NCBI GenBank assembly: GCA_947642445.1 | Contig: CANRSF010000007.1 | Coordinates: forward strand, 1 to 64,000 | Direction of reading: 5' to 3' | DNA: 64,000 nucleotides | Source of the DNA: an uncultured Collinsella sp. | GTDB lineage: Bacteria > Actinomycetota > Coriobacteriia > Coriobacteriales > Coriobacteriaceae | Part shown: in pieces, positions 30,186 through 38,392 of the stretch | Numbering within the stretch: position 1 is the stretch's first letter | Layout: each line of letters starts with the position of its first letter | Notes under the pieces: generated by a model | What the model was told of the DNA's origin: nothing | Databases searched by the model: none | The model's input: only the letters and a program-made list of their open reading frames with translations | Position numbers and translations under genes: made by a program

Positions 30186-31662
30186 TCTCCCTAGCCCACT
30201 TGTCCTTGTCGATCTCCATGAACTGCGAGCGGATGAAGTTCTTCTTAAGGTTGAACGGGACCGTGCAGTCGAAGATGGCCTTGCAGGCGATGCCGTGCTC
30301 GCGAATCGACGGATCGAACGCGGGGTCGTTGGACGGGTCGAGCACGTGGCAGTGGCAACCGGGGATGGTGATAAGGTCCACGTCGGCCTGGAAGCGCGTG
30401 GTCATCGCCCACATCACGTCGCTCATATCGAAGATATCGACATCCTCGTCGACCAGAATCACATGCTTGAGCTCGGAGAATGCCGAGAAGGCGAGCATGG
30501 CGGCGTTGCGTTGACGGCCCTCGTCATTTTTGCTCGACTTCTTGAACTGCATGATGGCAACGAACTTGCCGCCGCCGCAGGGAGCAGCGTGGACGTTGAG
30601 CAGGCGACCCGGGATAGCGGTCTCGACCATCTTGTAGATGGAAGCCTCGGTGGGGATACCGGCCATGGAAACGTGCTCGTGCGAAGGGCCGATGCAGCTC
30701 TCCATGATGGGATTGACGCGCGTGGTGACGGCGGTGATCTTGATCACCGGGCAGACCTTGGCGCCGCCGGTGTAGCCGGGGAACTCGGGCATGGCGTAGC
30801 CGTGGCCGTTGACATCCTCGTTGATGGTCTCGTCGTGCATGAGATAGCCCTCGAGCACGTACTCGGCATTGGCAATGCACTTCTGCGGAACGGTGACGCA
30901 GTCGGCGAGCTCGACAGCACGGCCGCGCAGGGCGCCGGCGATCTGCAGCTCGTTGAAGCCGAGCGGCGTGGTGGGAGCCTCGAAGCCGCAGCACATGTAC
31001 ACGGCGGGATCCAGGCCGATGGAGATGGAGATGGGCATGTCCTCGCCGCGCTGGCAGTACTCGTCGAAGAACGCGCCCAGGTGACGGCTGCCCGGGGTGA
31101 TCCACATGGCAAGCTTGTCCTTGTCGACGCAGGAGAAGCGGTGGATGGTCACGTCGGACTGGGAGCCATCGGGGCTCGTGCCGTAGGCGAGGCCCATGGT
31201 GATGTAGGGGCCGCCGTCGACGGGCGTGTTGGTGGGAGCGGGGACGATCTTGCGCAGGTCAAAGCCCTCGTCGGTCGCCTTGTACACGACCTCCTGGCAG
31301 TCGACATGCTTGCCCTCGGCGATCTGCTCGGGCGCGATCAGGTTCTCGAAGCGCTTACCGATCTCGAGGCCCAGGTGCTCCTCATCCAGGTCGAGCAGGG
31401 CGGCAACGCGCTTGCGGCTGGCAAGCATGCCGATGCAGACCTTGGCGTCGTCAAAGCCCTTGACGTTGTTGAAGACCATCGCCGGACCCTCTTTGGTCGG
31501 ACGCATAACGGTGCCGCCGGCACCGACGTGGCGATAGACGCCCGAGACCTCGGCATCGGGATCGACCTGGGTGTCGGTCTCGAGCAGCTGGCCCGGCATC
31601 TTGCGCAAAAAGTCGAGTGCGGAGCGCAGGTCGTGGATCTGGGAAGCATCGGTAGTGGACAT
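30172..31662 (-). CDS. lpdC: UbiD-family decarboxylase, gallate decarboxylase (LpdC)-like
   Basis: 496 aa, prenylated-FMN-dependent. From memory it follows Lactiplantibacillus LpdC closely: SGVYRHVGAGGTV, RPTKEGPAMVFNNVKGF, ATDEGFDLRKIV, PTNTPVDGGPYIT, SDVTIHR, a cofactor-site acidic segment near EDVNGHGYAMPEFPGYTGG, EHVSMAGIPTEASI and DEDVDIFDMSDVMW. Likely removes CO2 from a hydroxylated aromatic acid. The substrate (gallate, protocatechuate or other) cannot be read from sequence. ATG MSTTDAS with GGAG upstream. Lies between the transporter and ubiX. Confidence 0.88.
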   Translation of the reverse strand: MSTTDASQIHDLRSALDFLRKMPGQLLETDTQVDPDAEVSGVYRHVGAGGTVMRPTKEGPAMVFNNVKGFDDAKVCIGMLASRKRVAALLDLDEEHLGLEIGKRFENLIAPEQIAEGKHVDCQEVVYKATDEGFDLRKIVPAPTNTPVDGGPYITMGLAYGTSPDGSQSDVTIHRFSCVDKDKLAMWITPGSRHLGAFFDEYCQRGEDMPISISIGLDPAVYMCCGFEAPTTPLGFNELQIAGALRGRAVELADCVTVPQKCIANAEYVLEGYLMHDETINEDVNGHGYAMPEFPGYTGGAKVCPVIKITAVTTRVNPIMESCIGPSHEHVSMAGIPTEASIYKMVETAIPGRLLNVHAAPCGGGKFVAIMQFKKSSKNDEGRQRNAAMLAFSAFSELKHVILVDEDVDIFDMSDVMWAMTTRFQADVDLITIPGCHCHVLDPSNDPAFDPSIREHGIACKAIFDCTVPFNLKKNFIRSQFMEIDKDKWAREIAAF

Positions 31663-31759
31663 AGCGTGCTCCTTTCGGGAGAGTGCCCGGCGGCGGGAGT
31701 GCCGCCGGACTGGGGAACGTAGTGGGGCCATGGCGCCCATAGATGGAGCGCTCGGCCGC

Positions 31760-33216
31760 TTACATCAGGCCAAAGAGATGGAACCAGGCGGCCTCGACCA
31801 GCACGACGATAAAGACGACCGCGGTGAGGGGAATGCCCATGCGCATGGCTTCTTTGGAGGTGTAGCCGCCGGCGTCCTTGCCCTCGCCGATAAGGATCGG
31901 CAGGTTATGGAACGGCAGGATGTAGTGGATGTTGATGGACGTGAAGACGATGAGTGCCACGGCGAGCGGGCTCACGCTGGAGCCGGCCGCGAAGCTGATG
32001 AACGCCGGCACGCACACGCCGAGTACGGCCATGACCGAGCCCATGAACATGTGGATGATCATGGAGAGCGCGGCGACAAGCAGGGCGAACAGGAAGATGT
32101 TCTCGGGCACGGAGCTGGGAAGCACGACGTCGGCGATCCAGGCGTTCATGCCGGTGGCACCGCCCACAGAGCCTACGGCCATGGCGGCCGTCAGGAACAT
32201 GAGGGACTTGATGTCGACAGCATTCCAGCTGGCGGGGGTGAGGACCTCGCCGATGACGGGCATGGCGAGGCAGACGCCGATGGCCAGGGTGACCCAGCCG
32301 ATGTAGTCGCCCGAGACGGTGAGCCACAGCGCAATGGCGATGACAAGCCACACGATGGTGCGGATCTCCTTGACGGAGAGCTTGCCGAGCGCGGCCTGCT
32401 TGGCCACGATCTGCTCGCGATCGTAGACGAGCTCCTTGCTGGGCTTAAAGAGGAAGAGGCCCAGGAACAGGGTGCACAGCAGCGCGACCAGCATGGGCAC
32501 GCTCATGTACAGGAACCAGTCGACGAAGGACGGGCTCATGCCGCCGGCCTCGGCGCTGTACTGCGCAACGAGCGGGTTGAGCGTGGAGTCGCCCGTCAGG
32601 AAGAACATGGAGCCAGGGCGGCAGCGGCAAACACGAGGAAGCCGAGCTTGCCGCGGTCGTCGTCACCGTAGCCGGCGGACTCGGCGATAACCGAGACGAC
32701 GGCGAGGATGAGGAAGGCGCGGGGGAACGGATGCGGGATCAGCAGCGACAGCACAAAGGTGAGCGCGAAGATCGAGATGATGAGCGACTTGGCGTCGCGC
32801 ACGAACTTGAGCATAAACGCATAGGCGATGCGCTCGCCCAGGCCCGACTCCTTGACCGCGCTGGCGATGAGGTAGGCGCCGATGACGAGCCACATGGTGG
32901 CCTTGGTCCACGAGCTAAACGTGGAGGCGACCGTCGCCGAGATGCTCGCGGCGCCCGTGTCGTCCACGCACACCTTGAACAGAACGAGCAGCGCGCAATA
33001 GAGCAGGCCCACAAAGCCCGGCTGTGCCACGCCACACGCCCAGAACACCACCGTGGCGAGCGTCAACGCCAGACAGGTCTGACCGCCGACCGTAAGCTCG
33101 ACCGTCGAGCTCAGCTCCGCCAAAGGAAGAAACTTCACTAGCAAAAAGACAACGATACCCAGCACAAAGCCAATTTCGCGCTTGGTGATCTTAAACGCCT
33201 TCTTTTCCGCTTCCAT
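31760..33216 (-). pseudogene. DASS-family anion:sodium symporter, split by a one-base frameshift
   Basis: Divalent anion/sodium symporter-like (SLC13/CitT type), expected 485 aa. The first frame (from MEAEKKAFK, AGGTGGGG upstream) runs to a TGA at 32596; the second resumes at MFFLTGDSTLNPLV. Adding one base in the CCC run at 32616-32618 restores A-A-P-G-S-M-F-F-L-T-G-D, exactly the family's second conserved helix-break motif. Around ten membrane helices in all. First gene of the operon transporter-ubiD-(repeat)-ubiX. Either a sequencing error or a recent inactivation; no slippery site is seen. Confidence 0.85.
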
Positions 33217-33267
33217 CTCCCCACCTTTCTTGTTGGGGGCGCTCCGGATTCGCAGCCACGTTGCCAC

Positions 33268-33300
33268 TTAAAAAGGGGCGCCCGTTATCGGACACCCCTT
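33268..33300 (-). terminator. candidate terminator between the lpdD-like gene and the transporter
   Basis: On the minus strand AAGGGG-TGT-CCG-ATAA-CGG-GCG-CCCCTT and a T run. It begins directly after the -10 region of the transporter promoter, so it would stop transcripts from the upstream gene rather than those from that promoter. Confidence 0.55.
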
Positions 33301-33331
33301 ACGTTGCGCTGTGTTGCGGCAATACAGTCAA
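33301..33331 (-). promoter_or_regulatory. candidate MerR-type promoter of the transporter-ubiD-ubiX operon
   Basis: Minus strand: TTGACT, 19-nt spacer, CAACGT. The dyad CTGTATTGCCGCAACACAG fills the spacer and overlaps the -35. It matches 16 of 19 positions with the dyad at 34450-34468. The long spacer with an internal dyad is the hallmark of MerR-controlled promoters. The -10 is poor by itself. Confidence 0.6.
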
Positions 33332-33367
33332 GCGGGATTTTTGGATGAGAAGCGATCCTCTGGGCAA

Positions 33368-33432
33368 AAACCGTCACAACATTCGACGCTTTTCCTCGAT
33401 TTCGAGATTTTCATCGAATGTTGTGACGGTTT
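33368..33432. repeat. GTCACAACATTCGA inverted repeat, copy 2
   Basis: 19-bp perfect arms AAACCGTCACAACATTCGA and complement, with an inner CTCGA/TCGAG. Copy of 28327-28381 in the same orientation. Confidence 0.8.
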
Positions 33433-33436
33433 GGAT

Positions 33437-33466
33437 ATGGCAAAGGGACTGTACCTTTGTTACATA
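33437..33466. repeat. degenerate GACAAAGGG palindrome at the lpdD-like gene stop
   Basis: TATGGCAAAGG/CCTTTGTTACATA. On the minus strand it supplies the terminal ATG TAA of the gene, as the palindrome at 28407 does for the MerR gene. Confidence 0.6.
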
Positions 33467-34407
33467 GCGAGGGCCGTACGGATGGATGGGTCGCTGAGTG
33501 CCTCGCGGAGCCAGGGGGCCAGCTGCTCGGGGTGACCCTGCAGGTAGCCTTTGAGCTCGGACGGGGCCACGCGACGCACCTCCGAGATCTCCTCTTGGTT
33601 GATATGCAGCTCGCCCGGCTCAACATGGGCTGCGAACACCTCGCACCATTCGCACTCGCAGCGGCCGTCGCCGTGATCCTCGCGATACACCACGTGACCG
33701 AGGTGCTTGAGCTGGTCGGGCTCGCGCGCAATGCCAAGCTCTTCGTTGATGCGACGCGCCGTGGCGGCCGCGACGTCTTCCCCGGGGAGCGGATGGCCGG
33801 CGCAGCTATCGGCCAGCACCCCGCCCCACAGGCGCTTGAGCGGACTGCGGCGGCAGAGCAGCAGGCGCGCGTCCTCGCCCTGGCCCTCGACCAGAAGCGT
33901 CAGAAATGCCTGATGCAGGATGCCCTCGCCGGCATGTGCCTCGATGCGATCGACAGGGCCAAGCGCCTCGCCGGTCGCGGCATCGACCGCCACGACCTCG
34001 GCGCCTGCACCGCCCTCATCCCAGCCGGCGCGCAGGATGCGCGCGGCGGCCTCCTCGAGCGCGGCGATGAGCTCCTTGGTGGTAGCGAGCACGCGCTGCA
34101 GATCGTCCGCAGTCGCATGCTCCACATGAAAGCCCGTGCTTGCAACTACCGGCACGCCAAAGCGCGTGGCCAGCGCCGCCGCGATATCGTGCGCCGGGAT
34201 CTCATCTCGATGGCACGGAACGGCCAGGATGCTCACGGTCGCCGTGCGACCGGGCTCAGGGCGCGGAATGGCCTGCGCCGTGGCGCCCAGATGCGCGTAC
34301 TCCGGCGAGCAGGCGTACACCACCATGCCGCGCGGCGTCACCGTCAACTGGGCCTCGAGCGCAAACTTGCCCTCGCCCACTGCAACCTTTGTCGTGTGCA
34401 TACCCAT
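33460..34407 (-). CDS. fusion of LpdD-like prenyl-flavin chaperone domain and IPP-isomerase-type NUDIX domain
   Basis: 315 aa. Residues 1-120 match the small LpdD protein of gallate decarboxylase clusters (VPCHRDE at 63-69, VASTGFHVEHATADDL around 90). Residues of about 150-300 are an Idi-1/NUDIX fold. Aligned by eye to E. coli Idi, the metal ligands are kept: H158 and H165 with the same 7-residue spacing (AHAGEGILH), H205 (AGHP), E251 and E253 (ECEWCEVF). The NUDIX helix is RRINEELGI. The catalytic Cys67 position is Ala203; a Cys sits one residue earlier (DSCAGHP). ATG chosen for AGGAG 5 nt upstream. Function may be dimethylallyl phosphate supply or cofactor loading; this is inference. Confidence 0.8.
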   Translation of the reverse strand: MGMHTTKVAVGEGKFALEAQLTVTPRGMVVYACSPEYAHLGATAQAIPRPEPGRTATVSILAVPCHRDEIPAHDIAAALATRFGVPVVASTGFHVEHATADDLQRVLATTKELIAALEEAAARILRAGWDEGGAGAEVVAVDAATGEALGPVDRIEAHAGEGILHQAFLTLLVEGQGEDARLLLCRRSPLKRLWGGVLADSCAGHPLPGEDVAAATARRINEELGIAREPDQLKHLGHVVYREDHGDGRCECEWCEVFAAHVEPGELHINQEEISEVRRVAPSELKGYLQGHPEQLAPWLREALSDPSIRTALAM

Positions 34408-34441
34408 GGGATCTCCTGTCGCCCGCGATGTACCTGAGACC

Positions 34442-34472
34442 ATCTTCGCCTGTATTGCGACTATACAGGCAA
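34442..34472 (-). promoter_or_regulatory. candidate MerR-type promoter of the LpdD-NUDIX fusion gene
   Basis: Minus strand: TTGCCT, 19-nt spacer, GAAGAT, with the dyad CTGTATAGTCGCAATACAG over the -35 and spacer. The start site would lie about 28 nt ahead of the ATG. The twin of 33301-33331. It is in the 161-bp gap shared with the divergent MFS gene. Confidence 0.62.
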
Positions 34473-34568
34473 GCGCAGCCTGCGACAAAGGGGGCAGGCA
34501 CCTGACACATTCTGTTAGAGTTGCAGGGATTGAATCCCGCTTATTCATGCGACATTGGAGTGACAACC

Positions 34569-35804
34569 TTGACCGCCGCAACCACGCCTAAAAGTAAGTC
34601 AACCGCCGCCGCGCTCTCCCCCGCGCGCACCAAGCTCTGCCTGGCGCTGCTCGTGCTGTTGGGCTTCTCGCTCGGCTGCTCGGAGTTCGTGGTCATCGGC
34701 ATCGAAAGCGACTTGGCAACGGAACTCGGCGTATCACTTGCCACTGCGGGCCAGCTCATCAGCGTGTTCGCGCTCGTCTACGCTATCGCCACGCCGGTGC
34801 TCGCGCTCAGCACGGGGCGATTCCGCCGCTACCAGCTGCTCGTGTGCTACAGCATCGTTTTTGTGCTCGGCAACCTGGTCATGGCGTTGGCGCCCAACTT
34901 CCAGGTGCTGTTTATCTCGCGCATTGTCCTGGGCTCCGTCTCGGGCGCACTGCTCGCCGTGGGTGTGACGTACATCCCCGAGCTGCTGTCCCCACAGCAA
35001 ACCTCGCTTGCCATCTCGGTGGTATATGGTGCGTTTTCCGTGGCAATGGTCTTTGTGACCTCGATCGGCAAGTTCGTGGCCGACACGCTCGACTGGCACG
35101 TGGCCATGTACGGCACGCTGACCTTTGCCGTTCTGATCTGCGGAGCGCTCGTGGCGTTTATGCCGCGCGCTGGGCAAACCGATGAGCCTGCCACCTTTCG
35201 CGAGCAGGCGGGTCTGCTGCGCGAGCCGAGCATCATCACCGGCATGCTCATCTTTTTGTTTGGCGTAGGCTCGGTCTATGTGTTCTACGGCTACGTGACG
35301 CCTTATCTTGAGCAGGTGCTGGGTATGGGAACCGTTCAGGCGAGCACCACGCTTATGGCCTACGGCGTGTTCTGCCTGATCTCGAACATCCTGGGCGGAT
35401 GGATCGATGCGCGCTTTGGCATGAAGGCGCTGCTTGTGACGTTTGTGCTGCAGGCCGCGGCGTTACTCGGGCTGTTTGCTGTGGGCGGCACCATGCCGCT
35501 CGCGCTGGTCTTTGTTTTTAGCTTGGCACTGCTCATGTACCTGTTCTCGGTGTCGTGCATCACGCACTTTATGGACGTGGCACGCAGCCGCCATCCCAAG
35601 TCGATGGTACTCGCAAGTTCGGTTGAACCCATGGCGTTTAACGTCGGCATTTCGTTTGGCACCGCGGTAGGCGGAGCCGTGGTGAGCAGCATTGGCATTG
35701 CACACGTGGGCGCCGTGGGCGCCGCGTTCTCGCTTGTGGCCTGGGCGCTTACGCTGGTGACGATTAAGCTCGCCCGTTGGGAGCGCAAGCGGGCGAGAGC
35801 GTAG
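34569..35804 (+). CDS. MFS transporter, drug/arabinose-efflux type
   Basis: 411 aa, 12 predicted membrane helices. FSLGCSEFVVIGIESDLATELGVS at helix 1 and the motif-A-like loop LSTGRFRRYQ are typical of the AraJ/YdhP/CmlA-type DHA1 group. TTG start proposed because GGAG lies 8 nt upstream; GTG or TTG starts further up are weaker. Divergent from the fusion gene, so it might be co-regulated and export a product such as the phenol, but this is inference. Confidence 0.85.
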   Translation: MTAATTPKSKSTAAALSPARTKLCLALLVLLGFSLGCSEFVVIGIESDLATELGVSLATAGQLISVFALVYAIATPVLALSTGRFRRYQLLVCYSIVFVLGNLVMALAPNFQVLFISRIVLGSVSGALLAVGVTYIPELLSPQQTSLAISVVYGAFSVAMVFVTSIGKFVADTLDWHVAMYGTLTFAVLICGALVAFMPRAGQTDEPATFREQAGLLREPSIITGMLIFLFGVGSVYVFYGYVTPYLEQVLGMGTVQASTTLMAYGVFCLISNILGGWIDARFGMKALLVTFVLQAAALLGLFAVGGTMPLALVFVFSLALLMYLFSVSCITHFMDVARSRHPKSMVLASSVEPMAFNVGISFGTAVGGAVVSSIGIAHVGAVGAAFSLVAWALTLVTIKLARWERKRARA

Positions 35805-35861
35805 GCTTAGGCTTAGCTGCGATACTCGAGCTCGATGATGGCGATCGAAAGGAAACCGCAT

Positions 35862-36308
35862 ATGCAACGTGTACTGTTTATCTGCCACGGCAACATCTGC
35901 CGCTCGACCATGGCCGAGTCGGTGTTTACCGAGCTGGTGCACCGCGCCGGGCGCGCGGGCGAGTTTGTCATCGATTCCGCAGCGACCTCAACTGAGGAGA
36001 TCGGCAACCCGCCGCATCATGGCACGGTCGCCAAGCTGCGCGAAGTCGGGATTCCCGTCGTTGCGCACCGTGCCCGCCAGGCGCGTCGAGCAGAGTATGG
36101 CAACTGGGACCACATTGTCTATATGGATGCTGAGAACACGCGTGGCCTGCGTCGCATCTTTGGCGACGACCCCGACGGCAAGATTACGCGCTTGCTCGAT
36201 TGGACCGGGCGCCCCGGCGACGTGGCCGATCCCTGGTACACCGGCAATTTCGATGCCACCTACCGCGACGTGCTCGCCGGTTGCGCCGCTATGCTCGAGC
36301 AGCTGTAG
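35862..36308 (+). CDS. low-molecular-weight protein-tyrosine phosphatase
   Basis: 148 aa. P-loop CHGNICRST close to the N-terminus (C-x5-R-S/T) and general-acid Asp in ADPWYTG. Also related to arsenate reductases of this fold, but the DPWY motif favours phosphatase. The start MQRVLF has AAAGGAAA upstream. It is 57 nt after the MFS gene and may be co-transcribed. Confidence 0.9.
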   Translation: MQRVLFICHGNICRSTMAESVFTELVHRAGRAGEFVIDSAATSTEEIGNPPHHGTVAKLREVGIPVVAHRARQARRAEYGNWDHIVYMDAENTRGLRRIFGDDPDGKITRLLDWTGRPGDVADPWYTGNFDATYRDVLAGCAAMLEQL

Positions 36309-36373
36309 GAAAGCGAGGTCGCAGGCCACGCCTTCGGCGCGAAACGAGCGTGGATAATCTCCCGCATGAAAAA

Positions 36374-36439
36374 TGAGCGTGGATTTTCTCCCACTTTGAG
36401 CATTCAAGTGCGCTCTAAACGGGAGAAAATCCACGCTCA
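36374..36439. terminator. convergent terminator-like palindrome
   Basis: 19-bp perfect arms TGAGCGTGGATTTTCTCCC/GGGAGAAAATCCACGCTCA between two convergent genes. The left half is preceded by a second degenerate copy (GAGCGTGGATAATCTCCC, near 36346), so it may be a repeat element that serves as terminator. Confidence 0.6.
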
Positions 36440-36440
36440 C

Positions 36441-36770
36441 CTATTCGTCGACGATCTCGGCAAGCCAGACGTTGAGGGTGTCGACCTCGGGGCAGCAGAA
36501 CTTTGCCGTACCAGGCTCGTTGCCAGGCACGGTTCCGCCGTAGCGCAGGATATCGATATAGGGAAAGCCCACATGGCAGGCCATGGCGCACATCTTGCCG
36601 CGGTCTCGGTCGAAGTCAAAAACGTCGCCCGGCTTGTGACCATGGTGGCAGCGGCACGCACCTAGCTGGTCCACGCAGCTCACGCGGATACGCGGACGCT
36701 TGCCACGCGGCGCGCCGAGCGGCTTGTTCTCGCCCGCAGGCTTGACGCCGCCCTCGCCAGCATTACTCAT
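36441..36770 (-). CDS. TIGR04076-like small cysteine-rich protein
   Basis: 109 aa. After 25 Pro/Gly/Lys-rich residues come VSCVDQLGACRCHHGHKPGD, KMCAMACHVGFPYIDILRYGG and a late FCCPEVDTLNVWLAEI. The C..GH..GD and CP pairs match the small uncharacterised TIGR04076 group, probably metal-binding or redox. The start ATGAGTAA overlaps the stop of the kinase gene upstream, so translation is coupled. Function unknown. Confidence 0.65.
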   Translation of the reverse strand: MSNAGEGGVKPAGENKPLGAPRGKRPRIRVSCVDQLGACRCHHGHKPGDVFDFDRDRGKMCAMACHVGFPYIDILRYGGTVPGNEPGTAKFCCPEVDTLNVWLAEIVDE

Positions 36771-37587
36771 GGTCGATCACGTCCAAGCAGGCCTCGATGG
36801 GCAGGCCGGCCGACTTGTCCTCTTGATCGGCATTGCGCTCGATAAGCTCAGCCACCACACGCATGGCGTCGGCCGTGGCGCGCTGCAGACTCCAGCCTGC
36901 CATAACGCGGCCGACGAGCACCGCCGAGAACGTGTCGCCCGTGCCCGGGAAATAGACCGGAATGAGCTCAAAGGGAATCGTGGAGTACTCCCCCGCCACA
37001 TGGTCGTAACCGATAACCGCGTTCGTGCCATTGACCACGGCGCTCGTAATGACCACCGACTTGGCACCCAGCTCGCGCACGGCGTCCACAAGAGCGCGGG
37101 CCTCGTCGGGCGTGATCTGCTCTGCAATAGGCGTATCGGTGAGCAGACAGGCCTCGGTGTAGTTGGGCACCGCGTAGTCTGCGCACTCCAGCAGGTGCCG
37201 CATAAGGCCAATCGTGGACTCGGGCACACCGGCATAGAGCTTGCCGTTGTCGCCCATGATGGGATCGACGAACACCTTGGTGCCCTTTTGCGCACGGCGG
37301 TGGCAAAAGTCCGAGATGATGCGCGTCTCTTCCTCGGTCACGATAAAGCCGGTCGAGATGGCGTCGAACTCAAAGCCGAGCTCCTCCCAGATAGCGAGGC
37401 TTTGGCGCACGTACTCGGTGGTGTCGTGGATGTAGAACTTGGGGTAGTTGAGCGTGTCGGAAACGAGCGCCGTCGGCAAGTTATGGATACGGTAGCCCAT
37501 GTGCGACAGCACCGGCAGCATGGCGGAAAGCGCGACCTTGCCGTAGCCGCACATATCGTTGATCAGCAGCAGCTGAGTGTTCTTCAT
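36763..37587 (-). CDS. pyridoxal kinase family protein (PdxK/PdxY-like)
   Basis: 274 aa ribokinase fold. Seen: NDMCGYGKVALSAMLPVLSHMGY (substrate end), VDPIMGDNGKLY, PNYTEACLLTD and the phosphate anion hole PGTGDTFSAVLVG. Makes pyridoxal 5'-phosphate or an analogous phosphorylated pyrimidine. The ATG MKNTQL has GGGAGA upstream; the frame upstream is open for 75 codons but lacks a site. Confidence 0.87.
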   Translation of the reverse strand: MKNTQLLLINDMCGYGKVALSAMLPVLSHMGYRIHNLPTALVSDTLNYPKFYIHDTTEYVRQSLAIWEELGFEFDAISTGFIVTEEETRIISDFCHRRAQKGTKVFVDPIMGDNGKLYAGVPESTIGLMRHLLECADYAVPNYTEACLLTDTPIAEQITPDEARALVDAVRELGAKSVVITSAVVNGTNAVIGYDHVAGEYSTIPFELIPVYFPGTGDTFSAVLVGRVMAGWSLQRATADAMRVVAELIERNADQEDKSAGLPIEACLDVIDHE

Positions 37588-37801
37588 GAGGGTCTCCCTT
37601 GTTTCGGGCGCGGCGCGCAGCGCCACAGTGCGACTAAGTGTAGCGCAGGGAACGTTGCGAGCGGAGTCGAGCGGTACGAAGGGCAAATTGTTGCGGAAAG
37701 GTTTCGAAATTGCTCCGTTTACCTCCGCCCCCCTACGAATCACCGGTAAATGGCGCAAGGAGTGTCCCCAAGTGCCGCTCGAACATAATAAGTTTGGTAC
37801 C

Positions 37802-37860
37802 TTGACATTCATTTCTCATGCTCCTAGATTAGTTAGGCACAAAACAATTCAACTACCTAA
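37802..37860 (+). promoter_or_regulatory. promoter and candidate MarR operator
   Basis: TTGACA, 17 nt, TAGATT, then TTAGTTAG at 37829 and CTACCTAA at 37853 as imperfect inverted repeats just after the -10. That placement suits autorepression by the MarR-type regulator encoded next. Confidence 0.65.
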
Positions 37861-37885
37861 ATAAAGAAAGGAGCGGCACTAATTC

Positions 37886-38392
37886 ATGTGCGATGAACCT
37901 CTTAGCCTTTGTTCGCACGAGCCCGGCGGCGACCCGTCACAGCCGGCGGATGTACCCGAAGCGGTCAGCGCCGAAGACAAACTCGCCAAGCGCATCCTGA
38001 GCGGCCTGGGCTTTTGCGGCCATTACATGCATTTTCATGGCGGAGGCGTGTCCGGCAAGGCGCCCATCATCTGCCTGCTGGCCAAGCAACCCGGCGGCGA
38101 GATGTCGCAGCAGGAGCTCGGCATGCACTTCGACCTCAAGCCGGGATCGCTTTCCGAGATCCTGTCCAAGCTCGAGCTCAACGGCCTCATCGAGCGCAGC
38201 CGTAACCCCAAGGATCGACGGCAGCTCACCATTCGCCTGACCGAAACCGGCCGGGAAAACGCCCGCATCGACCAGGCAGCCCGCATTCGCTTTAGAGAGC
38301 AGGCCTTTAGCGCGCTCACCCATGACGAGCGCGAGGACCTCGCCGAAATGCTCGATAAAATCCGCGTAACCTGGGAGGAACTGGATGATTAA
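37886..38392 (+). CDS. MarR-family transcriptional regulator
   Basis: 168 aa. A 35-residue acidic leader, then the winged helix: MSQQELGMHFDLKPGSLSEILSKLELNGLIER and the wing RNPKDRRQLTIRLTETGRE. It ends 8 nt inside the start of the first ABC exporter gene, so all three are one operon, a usual MarR-controlled drug-export layout. Confidence 0.9.
   Translation: MCDEPLSLCSHEPGGDPSQPADVPEAVSAEDKLAKRILSGLGFCGHYMHFHGGGVSGKAPIICLLAKQPGGEMSQQELGMHFDLKPGSLSEILSKLELNGLIERSRNPKDRRQLTIRLTETGRENARIDQAARIRFREQAFSALTHDEREDLAEMLDKIRVTWEELDD

Noticed and set aside
32590-32630. Programmed frameshifting in the transporter
   Set aside because: No slippery heptamer, stop-codon pausing site or downstream pseudoknot is seen; one missing base in a C run is simpler.
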